Assembly: GCA_030653335.1 (NCBI GenBank)
Contig: JAURZP010000367.1
Coordinates: 1 to 6,082 of the forward strand
Reading direction: 5' to 3'
Length of the DNA stretch: 6,082 nt
DNA from: Methanoregula sp.
GTDB taxonomy: Archaea > Halobacteriota > Methanomicrobia > Methanomicrobiales > Methanospirillaceae
Made by a program: the position numbers and the translations under genes. This document shows, piece after piece, positions 1 to 5,912 of this stretch (position 1 is its first letter; every line of letters starts with the position of its first letter). The notes under the pieces are model-generated. The model was not told the DNA's origin. It did not search any database and saw only the letters and a program-made list of their open reading frames with translations.

Positions 1-357
1 AAGGAACTCATTCAGGAATCAGTAGAACCTGGTTCCACAGCCCCAAATGAAGAAAAATCCCATTCCCATAACCTGCGGCTTATAATGTCTGAAGAACCGG
101 GTGAAGCGGCATACCGGGTGTACCAGGAATTCTCACAACGGGTTGCTTTAGATTTACATCTCAAACGTCACAGGACCCTCACACCCCGTGAGATCGCGCG
201 CGCATGTACTTTAAAACCATACTGTGGAGTTTTCTTAACATTTGTCAGAGTCTATGAAAAGATCAGGTATGGCGGGGATGTATCCCCCGCAATAAAGGAT
301 GAATTTGAGACTAATGTGCAAATAACTGCAAACTCGCTGGCAGGTGAGGAACATTAG
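1..357 (+). CDS. DUF4129 domain protein, C-terminal fragment (5' end outside window)
   Basis: The frame is open from the first base, so this is the 3' end of a longer gene; 118 codons are visible. The first 30 or so residues are polar (Glu, Ser, Asn, Pro) and look like a linker. They are followed by a compact helical region with the DUF4129 pattern: AYRVYQEF, then a basic stretch (LKRHR), TPREIAR, and a closing YEKIRYGG motif. DUF4129 is a short, usually cytoplasmic C-terminal domain on membrane proteins, often at the end of transglutaminase-like proteins, and is commonly encoded beside MoxR and DUF58 genes as here. An ATG at position 85 could start a 90-residue product, but it has no good Shine-Dalgarno and the linker before it is open, so I prefer a truncated larger gene. 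The 3' end overlaps the next gene by 14 bases, suggesting coupled translation. Its biochemical role is not known. Confidence 0.75.
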   Translation, partial: KELIQESVEPGSTAPNEEKSHSHNLRLIMSEEPGEAAYRVYQEFSQRVALDLHLKRHRTLTPREIARACTLKPYCGVFLTFVRVYEKIRYGGDVSPAIKDEFETNVQITANSLAGEEH

Positions 358-1228
358 GCCAGCCTTCTGGATTGCAGGATTGGTTCTCATCGCAGCTGCA
401 CTGGTACTTGTTGGACATCTGTCTACAAATTATCTGGAGTTTTCTCAATACAATACCGGCTGGAACGGCACCTCTCGTTTCTTCTCTGATCTTGACCGGC
501 ACAGACTTGTAGAAATTTCTGAACCTTTTCAGCTCATGTCCAATAGTACAAATACTACGCTTCTTATCATTGCCCCATGGCGCCAACCCACAGACCAGGA
601 ACTTTCAGGGTACCGTGCATTCATCGAACGGGGAAATACCATTATCCTTGCAGATGATTTTGGGACAGGTAATCAAATCTTAAGGGGGCTTAAAAGCCGG
701 ATTTCGATCCTGCCCGGCAACGTGTCCAGTCTTGACCGGAAGTATGCTGATCCGTACTCTGTGGTTGTCTATCCATCGGGTAATGAAACTCTAATCGAAA
801 ATATCCCCTCACTTCTGCTGAACCGTCCAGCCCCTCTCCGTGGGGGTACCCCCATCATGCAGACATCTGTTATGAGCTGGGTTGATCTCAATGGGGACCG
901 GAAGATCAACAACTTTGAAGTGCTCGGGGCAATCAATGTGATTGCTTCTGATAATATAGGGAATGGCAGGATCATTGTTGTTTCAGACCCAAGTATATTT
1001 ATCAATTCAATGTATGATTTTGAGCCCCCGTATAACCGTATTTTCATGCAAAATCTCGTAAATGGCAATGAACCGGTACTGATTGACCAGATGAACTCCC
1101 GGACGCGGGATGCAGAAGGGGCAAATGAAATACTTCATCTAATAAAAACTAAATTAATGGTAGAGCTCCTGTTCGTATGCGTGCTGATGCTCTTTGTTGC
1201 ATGGATATGGAAAAGAAAGATCATTTAG
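344..1228 (+). CDS. DUF4350 membrane-anchored protein
   Basis: The 294-residue protein has one membrane helix at each end (about residues 7-27 and 271-288). The region between them is probably outside the cell, as it carries several N-glycosylation sequons (NGT 41, NST 67, NTT 70, NVS 126, NET 147). The FSQYNTGWNGTSRFF segment (33-47) and the later VSDPSIFIN segment (213-221) are typical of DUF4350, a family with a predicted glutamine-amidotransferase-like Rossmann fold and no established catalysis. DUF4350 genes regularly sit between DUF4129 and MoxR genes, which is the order here. Residues 181-192 match a 12-residue EF-hand calcium loop (D181, N183, D185, I188, E192). The start is GTG at 344: an in-frame stop at 323-325 excludes earlier ATG starts, and no clear Shine-Dalgarno is present, so translation likely depends on the overlapping upstream gene. 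The role is probably a membrane or surface part of the MoxR/DUF58 system (inference). Confidence 0.8.
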   Translation: MRNIRPAFWIAGLVLIAAALVLVGHLSTNYLEFSQYNTGWNGTSRFFSDLDRHRLVEISEPFQLMSNSTNTTLLIIAPWRQPTDQELSGYRAFIERGNTIILADDFGTGNQILRGLKSRISILPGNVSSLDRKYADPYSVVVYPSGNETLIENIPSLLLNRPAPLRGGTPIMQTSVMSWVDLNGDRKINNFEVLGAINVIASDNIGNGRIIVVSDPSIFINSMYDFEPPYNRIFMQNLVNGNEPVLIDQMNSRTRDAEGANEILHLIKTKLMVELLFVCVLMLFVAWIWKRKII

Positions 1229-1231
1229 GTG
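1227..1231 (+). promoter_or_regulatory. Shine-Dalgarno for the MoxR gene
   Basis: AGGTG lies 5 bases before the ATG at 1237 and overlaps the TAG stop of the DUF4350 gene. This supports the chosen start and links translation of the two genes. Confidence 0.6.
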
Positions 1232-1236
1232 TCTGA

Positions 1237-2211
1237 ATGGATCGTAAAGTACTGGAAACTGAAGTCAATGAAATATCTTCGTTATCTGCCGCGATCAACG
1301 AAAAGCTGGGAAAATATGTTGTCGGGAACCAGCATCTGATTGAACTGATTCTTGTCGCCCTTCTCAGTGAGGGGCATATCCTTATTGAGGGGGTGCCGGG
1401 TACTGCCAAAACAACAATTGCCAAATCCATTGCCCTGATTACCGGCTGCGGTTTTAACCGTATTCAGGGTGCAATCGATCTTCAGCCGGCTGATATGATT
1501 GGTGTGCGCATCTATGATCCAGACCGGAAAGAATTTTCATTGCGCAAGGGTCCGATCTTTACTAATATACTCCTTGCTGATGAGATCAACCGAGTCAATC
1601 CAAAATCCCAGAGTGCTTTTATCGAAGCAATGAGCGAGCGCCAGGTTACAATAGATGGGATTACAATGGATTTACCCGTTCCTTTCTTTGTTATCGCCAC
1701 CCAGAACCCGTATGAATTCGAGGGCACATTTCCCTTAATCGAAGCCCAGCGGGACCGCTTTATGCTGGGTATCGGTTCATCATACCTTGATGCTGAAGGA
1801 GAACTCAGTATTATCCACAGGGTAAATTCCGGACAACTCCAGTGGGATCTGTTCTCACAGAACTTAAACCCCCTCTTATCCCCTAAGAAGATCCTGCACA
1901 ATATCGAAATTGTCCGCCATGTGACTATTGAAGAACCGGTACTCCAGTACATTCGCGATCTGGTGATTGCTACCCGGACACATCCCGACATCAATCTTGG
2001 TGGATCATCCCGCGCCTCCATTGCACTGGTTCGCGGGGGCAAAGCGATAGCAGCTATAAGGAATCGATCCTATGTGATTCCTGATGACATCAAGCAGATT
2101 GCACCATCGGTGCTCTGCCACCGTATACTTCTTTCCCGTGAAGCGGAGGTTGAAGGGCTGACACCCCGGCAGGTGCTTGAAGAGATCCTCAGTAAAGTTG
2201 AGGTGCTCTGA
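1237..2211 (+). CDS. MoxR-family AAA+ ATPase
   Basis: The 324-residue protein has the full length and motif order of the MoxR family. Walker A is GVPGTAKTT (52-60), Walker B is ILLADE followed by INR (111-119), the QSAFIEAMSERQVT helix follows (125-138), sensor 1 is ATQNP (154-158), the EAQRDRFM segment with the arginine finger region is at 169-176, and a C-terminal lid contains SSRASIALVRGGKA. All nucleotide-binding and hydrolysis residues look intact, so it should be an active cytoplasmic ATPase, probably a hexamer. MoxR ATPases act as chaperone-like remodelers that work with von Willebrand A-type proteins; the DUF58 protein encoded 3 bases downstream is the expected partner. The segment after the first motif (RIQGAIDLQPADMIG) differs from the commoner TPDLLPSD form but keeps the spacing. 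The family call is firm. The client protein is not known. Confidence 0.95.
   Translation: MDRKVLETEVNEISSLSAAINEKLGKYVVGNQHLIELILVALLSEGHILIEGVPGTAKTTIAKSIALITGCGFNRIQGAIDLQPADMIGVRIYDPDRKEFSLRKGPIFTNILLADEINRVNPKSQSAFIEAMSERQVTIDGITMDLPVPFFVIATQNPYEFEGTFPLIEAQRDRFMLGIGSSYLDAEGELSIIHRVNSGQLQWDLFSQNLNPLLSPKKILHNIEIVRHVTIEEPVLQYIRDLVIATRTHPDINLGGSSRASIALVRGGKAIAAIRNRSYVIPDDIKQIAPSVLCHRILLSREAEVEGLTPRQVLEEILSKVEVL
2200..2205 (+). promoter_or_regulatory. Shine-Dalgarno deciding the DUF58 start
   Basis: GAGGTG inside the last codons of the MoxR gene ends 9 bases before the GTG at 2215 and 15 bases before the ATG at 2221. The spacing favours GTG 2215; the two starts differ by only two residues. 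Confidence 0.5.
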
Positions 2212-2214
2212 GTT

Positions 2215-3534
2215 GTGCTGATGAAAAGATGCGCGCAGGGATTATGTCTGGTTGTTATCTTAATAATTTCCAGTGCGTTCATCCTTGATAAAATGGCGAT
2301 GCTGCTTGCCGGTGGAACTCTTCTTGCCGGTCTTTTAGGGCAGTATCTTCTATTCGATCATCGTTTTAAGCAGATTGTTACCTCACTTGAGGTGCATCGA
2401 TCCCTCGAACGCACTCAGGTCAGAAAAGGTACAACTCTGCGTATTGCAACGACAGTTTCAGTTACTGTGCCACCTCACGTGATTGCGAAGATTTCAGAAA
2501 TTCTTCCTGTTCATGCAGCTCTGCAGGATGGTGAAATAACCGTTGTCGCTGAACCGGCCCTTTCGGTTCAGAGTTATCAGATCAACTACCGTATCACCCC
2601 TTTGGTTCATGGGAAAATGCATTTTTCTGGTATTGCACTCGAAGTGCAGAATGCTTTTTTTTCAGACCAGATTGATCTCTCAATCGATCCATTTAGCGGA
2701 CCTGATCTGATTGTCCAGCCGGTTGGTTTGTTTGACCCTGCATCAAAGAGATCGACATTAGAGACCATGGAGATTGAGAAGATGACTGCCATAAACGGGT
2801 ACGGCATACGGGCACTGCGGGAATATTATACCGGCGATGATATGCGGCATATCGATTGGAAAGTCTCTGCCAAGTTCAATAAACTCTTTGTACGGGAATA
2901 TACCGGACTTGTGAATCGTCCCCCGTTAATCATTGCTGATCTACCGTGGCGTGATACCCCACATTCGAAAGAAGATCTCAGCCGTATGGTAACTGCTGTT
3001 GCGGGTATGGCAGAACACACCCTCCGTTCATACCCGTTCGGTACCGTCCTCCTGATATCCGGGCCAAATATACTTCATATTATCAGGGAAGAAAAAGATC
3101 TCCAGCAGTGCATGTCAGCACTTCGGGAATGGATGCATCCGGTTGAACGGACTGTGCATCTCTACCACCTGCGGGATCGAGCAGATCTTCGCGCAAAGAT
3201 CCGTCATCTGGACAATCAGGATCCCCAGGCGGGGGATGGGGGGATATCTGCATTTTCCCTATCCATGAAGAAACATTATCTCAGTGTATTGCAACACATG
3301 AAGGCACCTGCGTTCTCCGGGCAGATCGCAAGGACAATATCTTCTCTTGAGATTGATGAATGCTATATCTTTTCTACAGGATGTGGGGATCTCAGTCACA
3401 TCCGGCAGATTGTCCGCATGGCAAAAACAATGAAAATCCGAATCCATCTGCGGATGCCAGACTTGCGTATGTATACTATTGATCCTGCAGGCTCCGGTCA
3501 TATTAGTGCTGATACAGTGGAGGCATTTTTATGA
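2215..3534 (+). CDS. DUF58 domain membrane protein, MoxR partner
   Basis: The 439-residue protein begins with two closely spaced membrane helices (about 8-25 and 27-47). A beta-rich region (about 55-165) follows, and then the DUF58 core. The family signature is clear at 198-230: IRALREYYTGDDMRHIDW, followed by KVSAKFNKLFVREYTG. DUF58 proteins carry a von Willebrand A-like domain after this motif, and are commonly paired with MoxR ATPases, as here. At the first strand, where many relatives have a DxSxS metal site, this protein reads IIADLPWRD (239-247), so the MIDAS metal site appears lost or altered. Residues 325-365 include a Gly/Asp-rich linker (QAGDGGIS). The C-terminal part (about 366-439) continues the alpha/beta pattern. 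The soluble part should lie in the cytoplasm. The start is GTG 2215, with ATG 2221 as the alternative. The gene ends in an ATGA overlap with the next. Confidence 0.9.
   Translation: MLMKRCAQGLCLVVILIISSAFILDKMAMLLAGGTLLAGLLGQYLLFDHRFKQIVTSLEVHRSLERTQVRKGTTLRIATTVSVTVPPHVIAKISEILPVHAALQDGEITVVAEPALSVQSYQINYRITPLVHGKMHFSGIALEVQNAFFSDQIDLSIDPFSGPDLIVQPVGLFDPASKRSTLETMEIEKMTAINGYGIRALREYYTGDDMRHIDWKVSAKFNKLFVREYTGLVNRPPLIIADLPWRDTPHSKEDLSRMVTAVAGMAEHTLRSYPFGTVLLISGPNILHIIREEKDLQQCMSALREWMHPVERTVHLYHLRDRADLRAKIRHLDNQDPQAGDGGISAFSLSMKKHYLSVLQHMKAPAFSGQIARTISSLEIDECYIFSTGCGDLSHIRQIVRMAKTMKIRIHLRMPDLRMYTIDPAGSGHISADTVEAFL
3517..3523 (+). promoter_or_regulatory. Strong Shine-Dalgarno for the five-helix membrane protein
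   Basis: GTGGAGG lies within the last codons of the DUF58 gene, 7 bases before the ATG at 3531. With the ATGA stop/start overlap this makes the short downstream frame a credible, efficiently translated gene. Confidence 0.75.
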
Positions 3535-4007
3535 AAAAAACGGTTCTTTCAGGATTTGGATTTCCTGCAGGACTGGTTGCCGGTGTCATCGGGATTACTG
3601 TTCTAGTTCCGATTCCCTTTGGGTACATTAACCTGATTCTTCTTGCGCTGTTTGGAAGTATCCTGTATGTGACCCGCACATGGCATGACCGGGCGTTCTA
3701 TCTGGTCTGTGCCGGAGAACCACTGGTTATTGGATGCGGTGCGGTGAACCTCTGGGCGGGACTCTTTATTGTGTGGATGCTTGCAGGGATAGTATGCCCG
3801 GCAATGGGAATACCTGTATCCGCGAGTGAAAAAAATTTCTTCCTGCTATTTTGTTGTGCAACATTTTTCATCGCCATGATTATCCAGGCATCCAATCATG
3901 TTCTGATCCCACTCATTATTCTCTGCGCAGGTACTGCACTCATCCTTACCTTAAAAGCGGTTCGTGATTACCAGTTAAAGAAACAGTATTCCGGAGAATC
4001 CATATGA
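3531..4007 (+). CDS. Small polytopic membrane protein of unknown family
   Basis: I do not recognise the family. The 158 residues are almost wholly hydrophobic, with about five membrane helices (roughly 10-28, 30-47, 58-90 as one or two, 102-120 and 122-143), a basic cytoplasmic-looking tail (RDYQLKKQ) and a short positively charged N-terminus (MKK). A W-H-D-R segment (51-54) in the loop after the second helix and four scattered cysteines are the only polar marks. It is bona fide by context: it starts in an ATGA overlap with the DUF58 stop, has a strong Shine-Dalgarno, and ends in an ATGA overlap with the next gene. Haloarchaeal MoxR/DUF58 operons also carry small unnamed membrane proteins, so this may be a membrane subunit of the same complex (inference). 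It opens with a run of seven A bases just after the start codon, which does not disturb the frame. Confidence 0.8.
   Translation: MKKTVLSGFGFPAGLVAGVIGITVLVPIPFGYINLILLALFGSILYVTRTWHDRAFYLVCAGEPLVIGCGAVNLWAGLFIVWMLAGIVCPAMGIPVSASEKNFFLLFCCATFFIAMIIQASNHVLIPLIILCAGTALILTLKAVRDYQLKKQYSGESI
3993..3996 (+). promoter_or_regulatory. Shine-Dalgarno for the cysteine-rich protein
   Basis: GGAG lies 7 bases before the ATG at 4004, inside the end of the preceding gene. It supports this start and translational coupling through the ATGA overlap. Confidence 0.65.
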
Positions 4008-4795
4008 AAATTGCCCACCTGAATCCTTATTTCCGTGCCGCACTTGTCCTGATGGTGACAGCAGTTCTTCTTATTGTTGTTGCAATTGTTACCGACAGGC
4101 GGGATCTTACCAGTGCATCTCTTGTTATCTCTTCTCTTGTGTGCCTGCTGACCGGTATTTTTTTACTGACTCTTTCTGGCAGTGATCCATTAGATCTCCG
4201 TTACGTGAGTCTTTTGTCGGTTCAGGATCACATTAACCTCTGCAGGATTTGTGCAGAACTGGGCTTTTCTGGAAATGCATGTTTTATTCCGGCCGGCAGG
4301 AACGGGATCACACAAACCATGCAGTACCTGCCGGTTTCTGTATATGATGGGGGACCCATTCCACAGAACACTCTTGTGACCGGGCCGGATAATGCCGGGC
4401 TGCTGATGGTTCCATCCGGGGATTCCCTTCTTAAGGAACTGCGACAGCATGAAAACCTTGTTACCCCTTCGGATATCACATCTCTTAAAGATTTAATAAA
4501 AGAAGTTGCAATTGAAGTGCTCGAAGTTGCAGAAAAGATTACTGTTACTGATACAGAAGATACGATAACCCTGCAGATAGAGGGCTACCGGCTTATTGCT
4601 GGATGTCATGCACTATTGCAGGAATCTCCACGGTGCTGCGCTCTTAATCCCTGTCCGGTCTGCAGTATCTTTGCATGTCTTATTGCCGAGGGGACCGGAC
4701 GGATTATAGAAATGGAACACTGCAGCGCGATTCCGAAAAAAGACTCGGTAACTGCAGTGTTTACATTCCTTGCTTTACCTGACCGTAACCCATAG
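4004..4795 (+). CDS. Cysteine-rich membrane-anchored protein of unknown function
   Basis: The 263-residue protein has two N-terminal membrane helices (about 11-30 and 38-58) joined by a short loop with DRRD, then a soluble domain of about 200 residues that should face the cytoplasm. The soluble part has a CxxC pair at 80/83, C93, an acidic helix (160-180), and a cysteine cluster near the C-terminus (C201, C211, C212, C217, C220, C225, C240) including an NPCPVCS segment. The overall layout (two helices, a FIPAGR-type strand, a LLMVPSGDSLL segment, then a helix and strand tail) resembles, from memory, unnamed membrane proteins at the end of haloarchaeal MoxR/DUF58 operons such as the DUF7982 group; I cannot confirm this. 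The cysteines could bind a metal or be redox-active. The gene starts in an ATGA overlap with the one before it, and its last 21 bases overlap the DUF1616 gene on the other strand. Confidence 0.8.
   Translation: MKIAHLNPYFRAALVLMVTAVLLIVVAIVTDRRDLTSASLVISSLVCLLTGIFLLTLSGSDPLDLRYVSLLSVQDHINLCRICAELGFSGNACFIPAGRNGITQTMQYLPVSVYDGGPIPQNTLVTGPDNAGLLMVPSGDSLLKELRQHENLVTPSDITSLKDLIKEVAIEVLEVAEKITVTDTEDTITLQIEGYRLIAGCHALLQESPRCCALNPCPVCSIFACLIAEGTGRIIEMEHCSAIPKKDSVTAVFTFLALPDRNP
4736..4741 (-). terminator. Possible oligo-T terminator for the DUF1616 gene
   Basis: Read on the minus strand this is a run of six T about 35 bases past the DUF1616 stop codon. Archaeal RNA polymerase can terminate at such T runs without a hairpin. 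It lies inside the coding region of the convergent gene, so it is a suggestion only. Confidence 0.3.
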
Positions 4796-5752
4796 ATGAA
4801 GATCGCGGTAACTGTTGTTGATTCGATCCATACCTTTTACTGTATCAAGCGGTACGGTCTCGTTGAACAGAAGAAATTCAACCCGGTTATACCCGGTCGA
4901 TCCCGGCACAAATGAGTAGGGTGTGATAACCGTCCGATTATGCTGGATGGGGACGATGAAACGGTCAAGGCGGGTCATCCTGTCAAGGGACGAAGTGTTT
5001 GTTGTATCATTAAACGTTACATTCATCATGTAAGTCTCTACCGTATAATTGATGGTACGGTACTCGTGGTTTCCAATGCCAATGAAAATGGATGCATTTT
5101 CACCAACAATAAGACGGGTTGGATAATCAGCCGCCATCTTTTTTTCACCAAGAATAAAAAATTCTGTGAATTTTTCACCCTCCTTTGGGACAACGATCAC
5201 GTATACTGTTGTGACAATGGCTGCAATGATTGCGATGAGCAGTACGGCTGATAGTATGCGATCGAGCCGTGTGGAGTCCGGAGGATGAAATTCCTTAAAA
5301 ATACTCTGACGAATTGAATGAAAAGGAACAAAAAAACGCTCCTCTTTGGGAAGCCGTGTCCGCCGGTACTGTGCGATAAGGCACATGCAGAGTGTGAAGA
5401 TTGCAAGGCAGGTGACAATCGGATCAAGCCGGATGCCCCATGGGGTGTAATTCAGTGCAAGACCAATGAGCGGTACAATGGCGATGGAAAGTCCGAAGGA
5501 GAGTGCGACACGTTCGATCCCGTCAATATCTTTTGCCCCTGGAAATAATGCGGCTATCAGTGCATATCCCGGGATAAAGAGGATGAGTGGCAAGCCAAAG
5601 AGAATTCGCAGGAATGTTTCGTTGATGACGGGGATGTAGATGGAACAGATGGCCACTATAAGCCAGATGATGCATACCGCGAGATCAGAGGGTATTTTTG
5701 AAGGGGTGAATGCTTCAATTATTGTGTCATACGGGTGCTGTATCCGCGTCAT
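4775..5752 (-). CDS. DUF1616 family membrane protein
   Basis: The 325-residue protein has four membrane helices in its first half (about 24-40, 50-70, 83-101, 111-128), an Arg/Lys-rich cytoplasmic loop (129-167), a fifth helix (168-188), and an extracytoplasmic C-terminal domain. The first half contains FGLPLILFIPGYALIAALFP, and the second KFTEFFILG, YPTRLIVGE, GIGNHEYRTINYTV and VEFLLFN, which together are typical of DUF1616. The outside domain carries eight N-glycosylation sequons (NAS 219, NYT 235, NVT 244, NDT 248, NTS 252, NRT 272, NET 297, NNS 312), which agrees with the predicted topology. The function is not established; relatives are often encoded near surface-polysaccharide or envelope genes. 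Length and both domains are complete. No Shine-Dalgarno precedes the ATG at 5752, and a TATA-like box at 5778-5785 suggests a leaderless message. It is transcribed against the MoxR operon and overlaps its last gene by 21 bases. Confidence 0.9.
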   Translation of the reverse strand: MTRIQHPYDTIIEAFTPSKIPSDLAVCIIWLIVAICSIYIPVINETFLRILFGLPLILFIPGYALIAALFPGAKDIDGIERVALSFGLSIAIVPLIGLALNYTPWGIRLDPIVTCLAIFTLCMCLIAQYRRTRLPKEERFFVPFHSIRQSIFKEFHPPDSTRLDRILSAVLLIAIIAAIVTTVYVIVVPKEGEKFTEFFILGEKKMAADYPTRLIVGENASIFIGIGNHEYRTINYTVETYMMNVTFNDTTNTSSLDRMTRLDRFIVPIQHNRTVITPYSFVPGSTGYNRVEFLLFNETVPLDTVKGMDRINNSYRDLHLWVTVR

Positions 5753-5777
5753 GTTTCATGAAGTATTATCCATCGTA

Positions 5778-5785
5778 TTATTTAA
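5778..5785 (-). promoter_or_regulatory. TATA box of the DUF1616 gene
   Basis: On the minus strand the sequence reads TTAAATAA, close to the archaeal TATA consensus. Its centre is about 30 bases from the ATG at 5752, so transcription should begin within a few bases of the start codon. This explains the absence of a Shine-Dalgarno. No clear BRE element is seen next to it. Confidence 0.55.
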
Positions 5786-5827
5786 GGTGCATGAGTTATC
5801 GCTTGCTTTTTAGGATCGTGCAGGCAA

Positions 5828-5852
5828 ATCCCCCCCAATTCATTGGTGGGAT
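5828..5852 (+). repeat. Subterminal hairpin of the IS left end
   Basis: A25-base imperfect palindrome: ATCCC pairs with GGGAT at the base, CCAA pairs with TTGG at the top, with a CC/T mismatch bulge between and a TTCA loop (5839-5842). TnpA proteins of IS200/IS605 elements bind such bulged hairpins at each end as single-stranded DNA. Confidence 0.6.
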
Positions 5853-5888
5853 ACAGCCGTAATTCGTGTCAATCGCAAACCTGATTTC

Positions 5889-5903
5889 ATATGGTGAACA
5901 TAT
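5889..5903 (+). promoter_or_regulatory. Small hairpin holding the tnpA Shine-Dalgarno-like sequence
   Basis: ATATG and CATAT form a 5-base stem around the loop GTGAA. A GGTGA match to the ribosome-binding consensus (5893-5897) lies at the stem top and in the loop, 15 bases before the tnpA ATG. The stem is short and AT-rich, so any effect on translation is uncertain. Confidence 0.3.
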
Positions 5904-5912
5904 AATTATACA

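Noticed and set aside
1512..2042. Minus-strand open frame of 176 codons opposite the MoxR gene.
   Set aside because: It is a shadow of the conserved MoxR coding frame, with a Ser/Arg-rich composition typical of antisense reading.
3222..3244. G-rich stretch in the DUF58 gene as a possible G-quadruplex or frameshift.
   Set aside because: There are only two long G runs, too few for a stable four-run quadruplex, and the reading frame continues normally through a Gly/Asp linker.
4940..5251. Plus-strand open frame of 103 codons opposite the DUF1616 gene.
   Set aside because: It lies entirely antisense to a well-supported family member, has no ribosome-binding site and shows no recognisable domain.
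5901..5910. TATAATTATA as the tnpA TATA box.
   Set aside because: It ends only 2 bases before the start codon, so a start site 25 bases downstream would fall inside the gene, after the only usable ATG.
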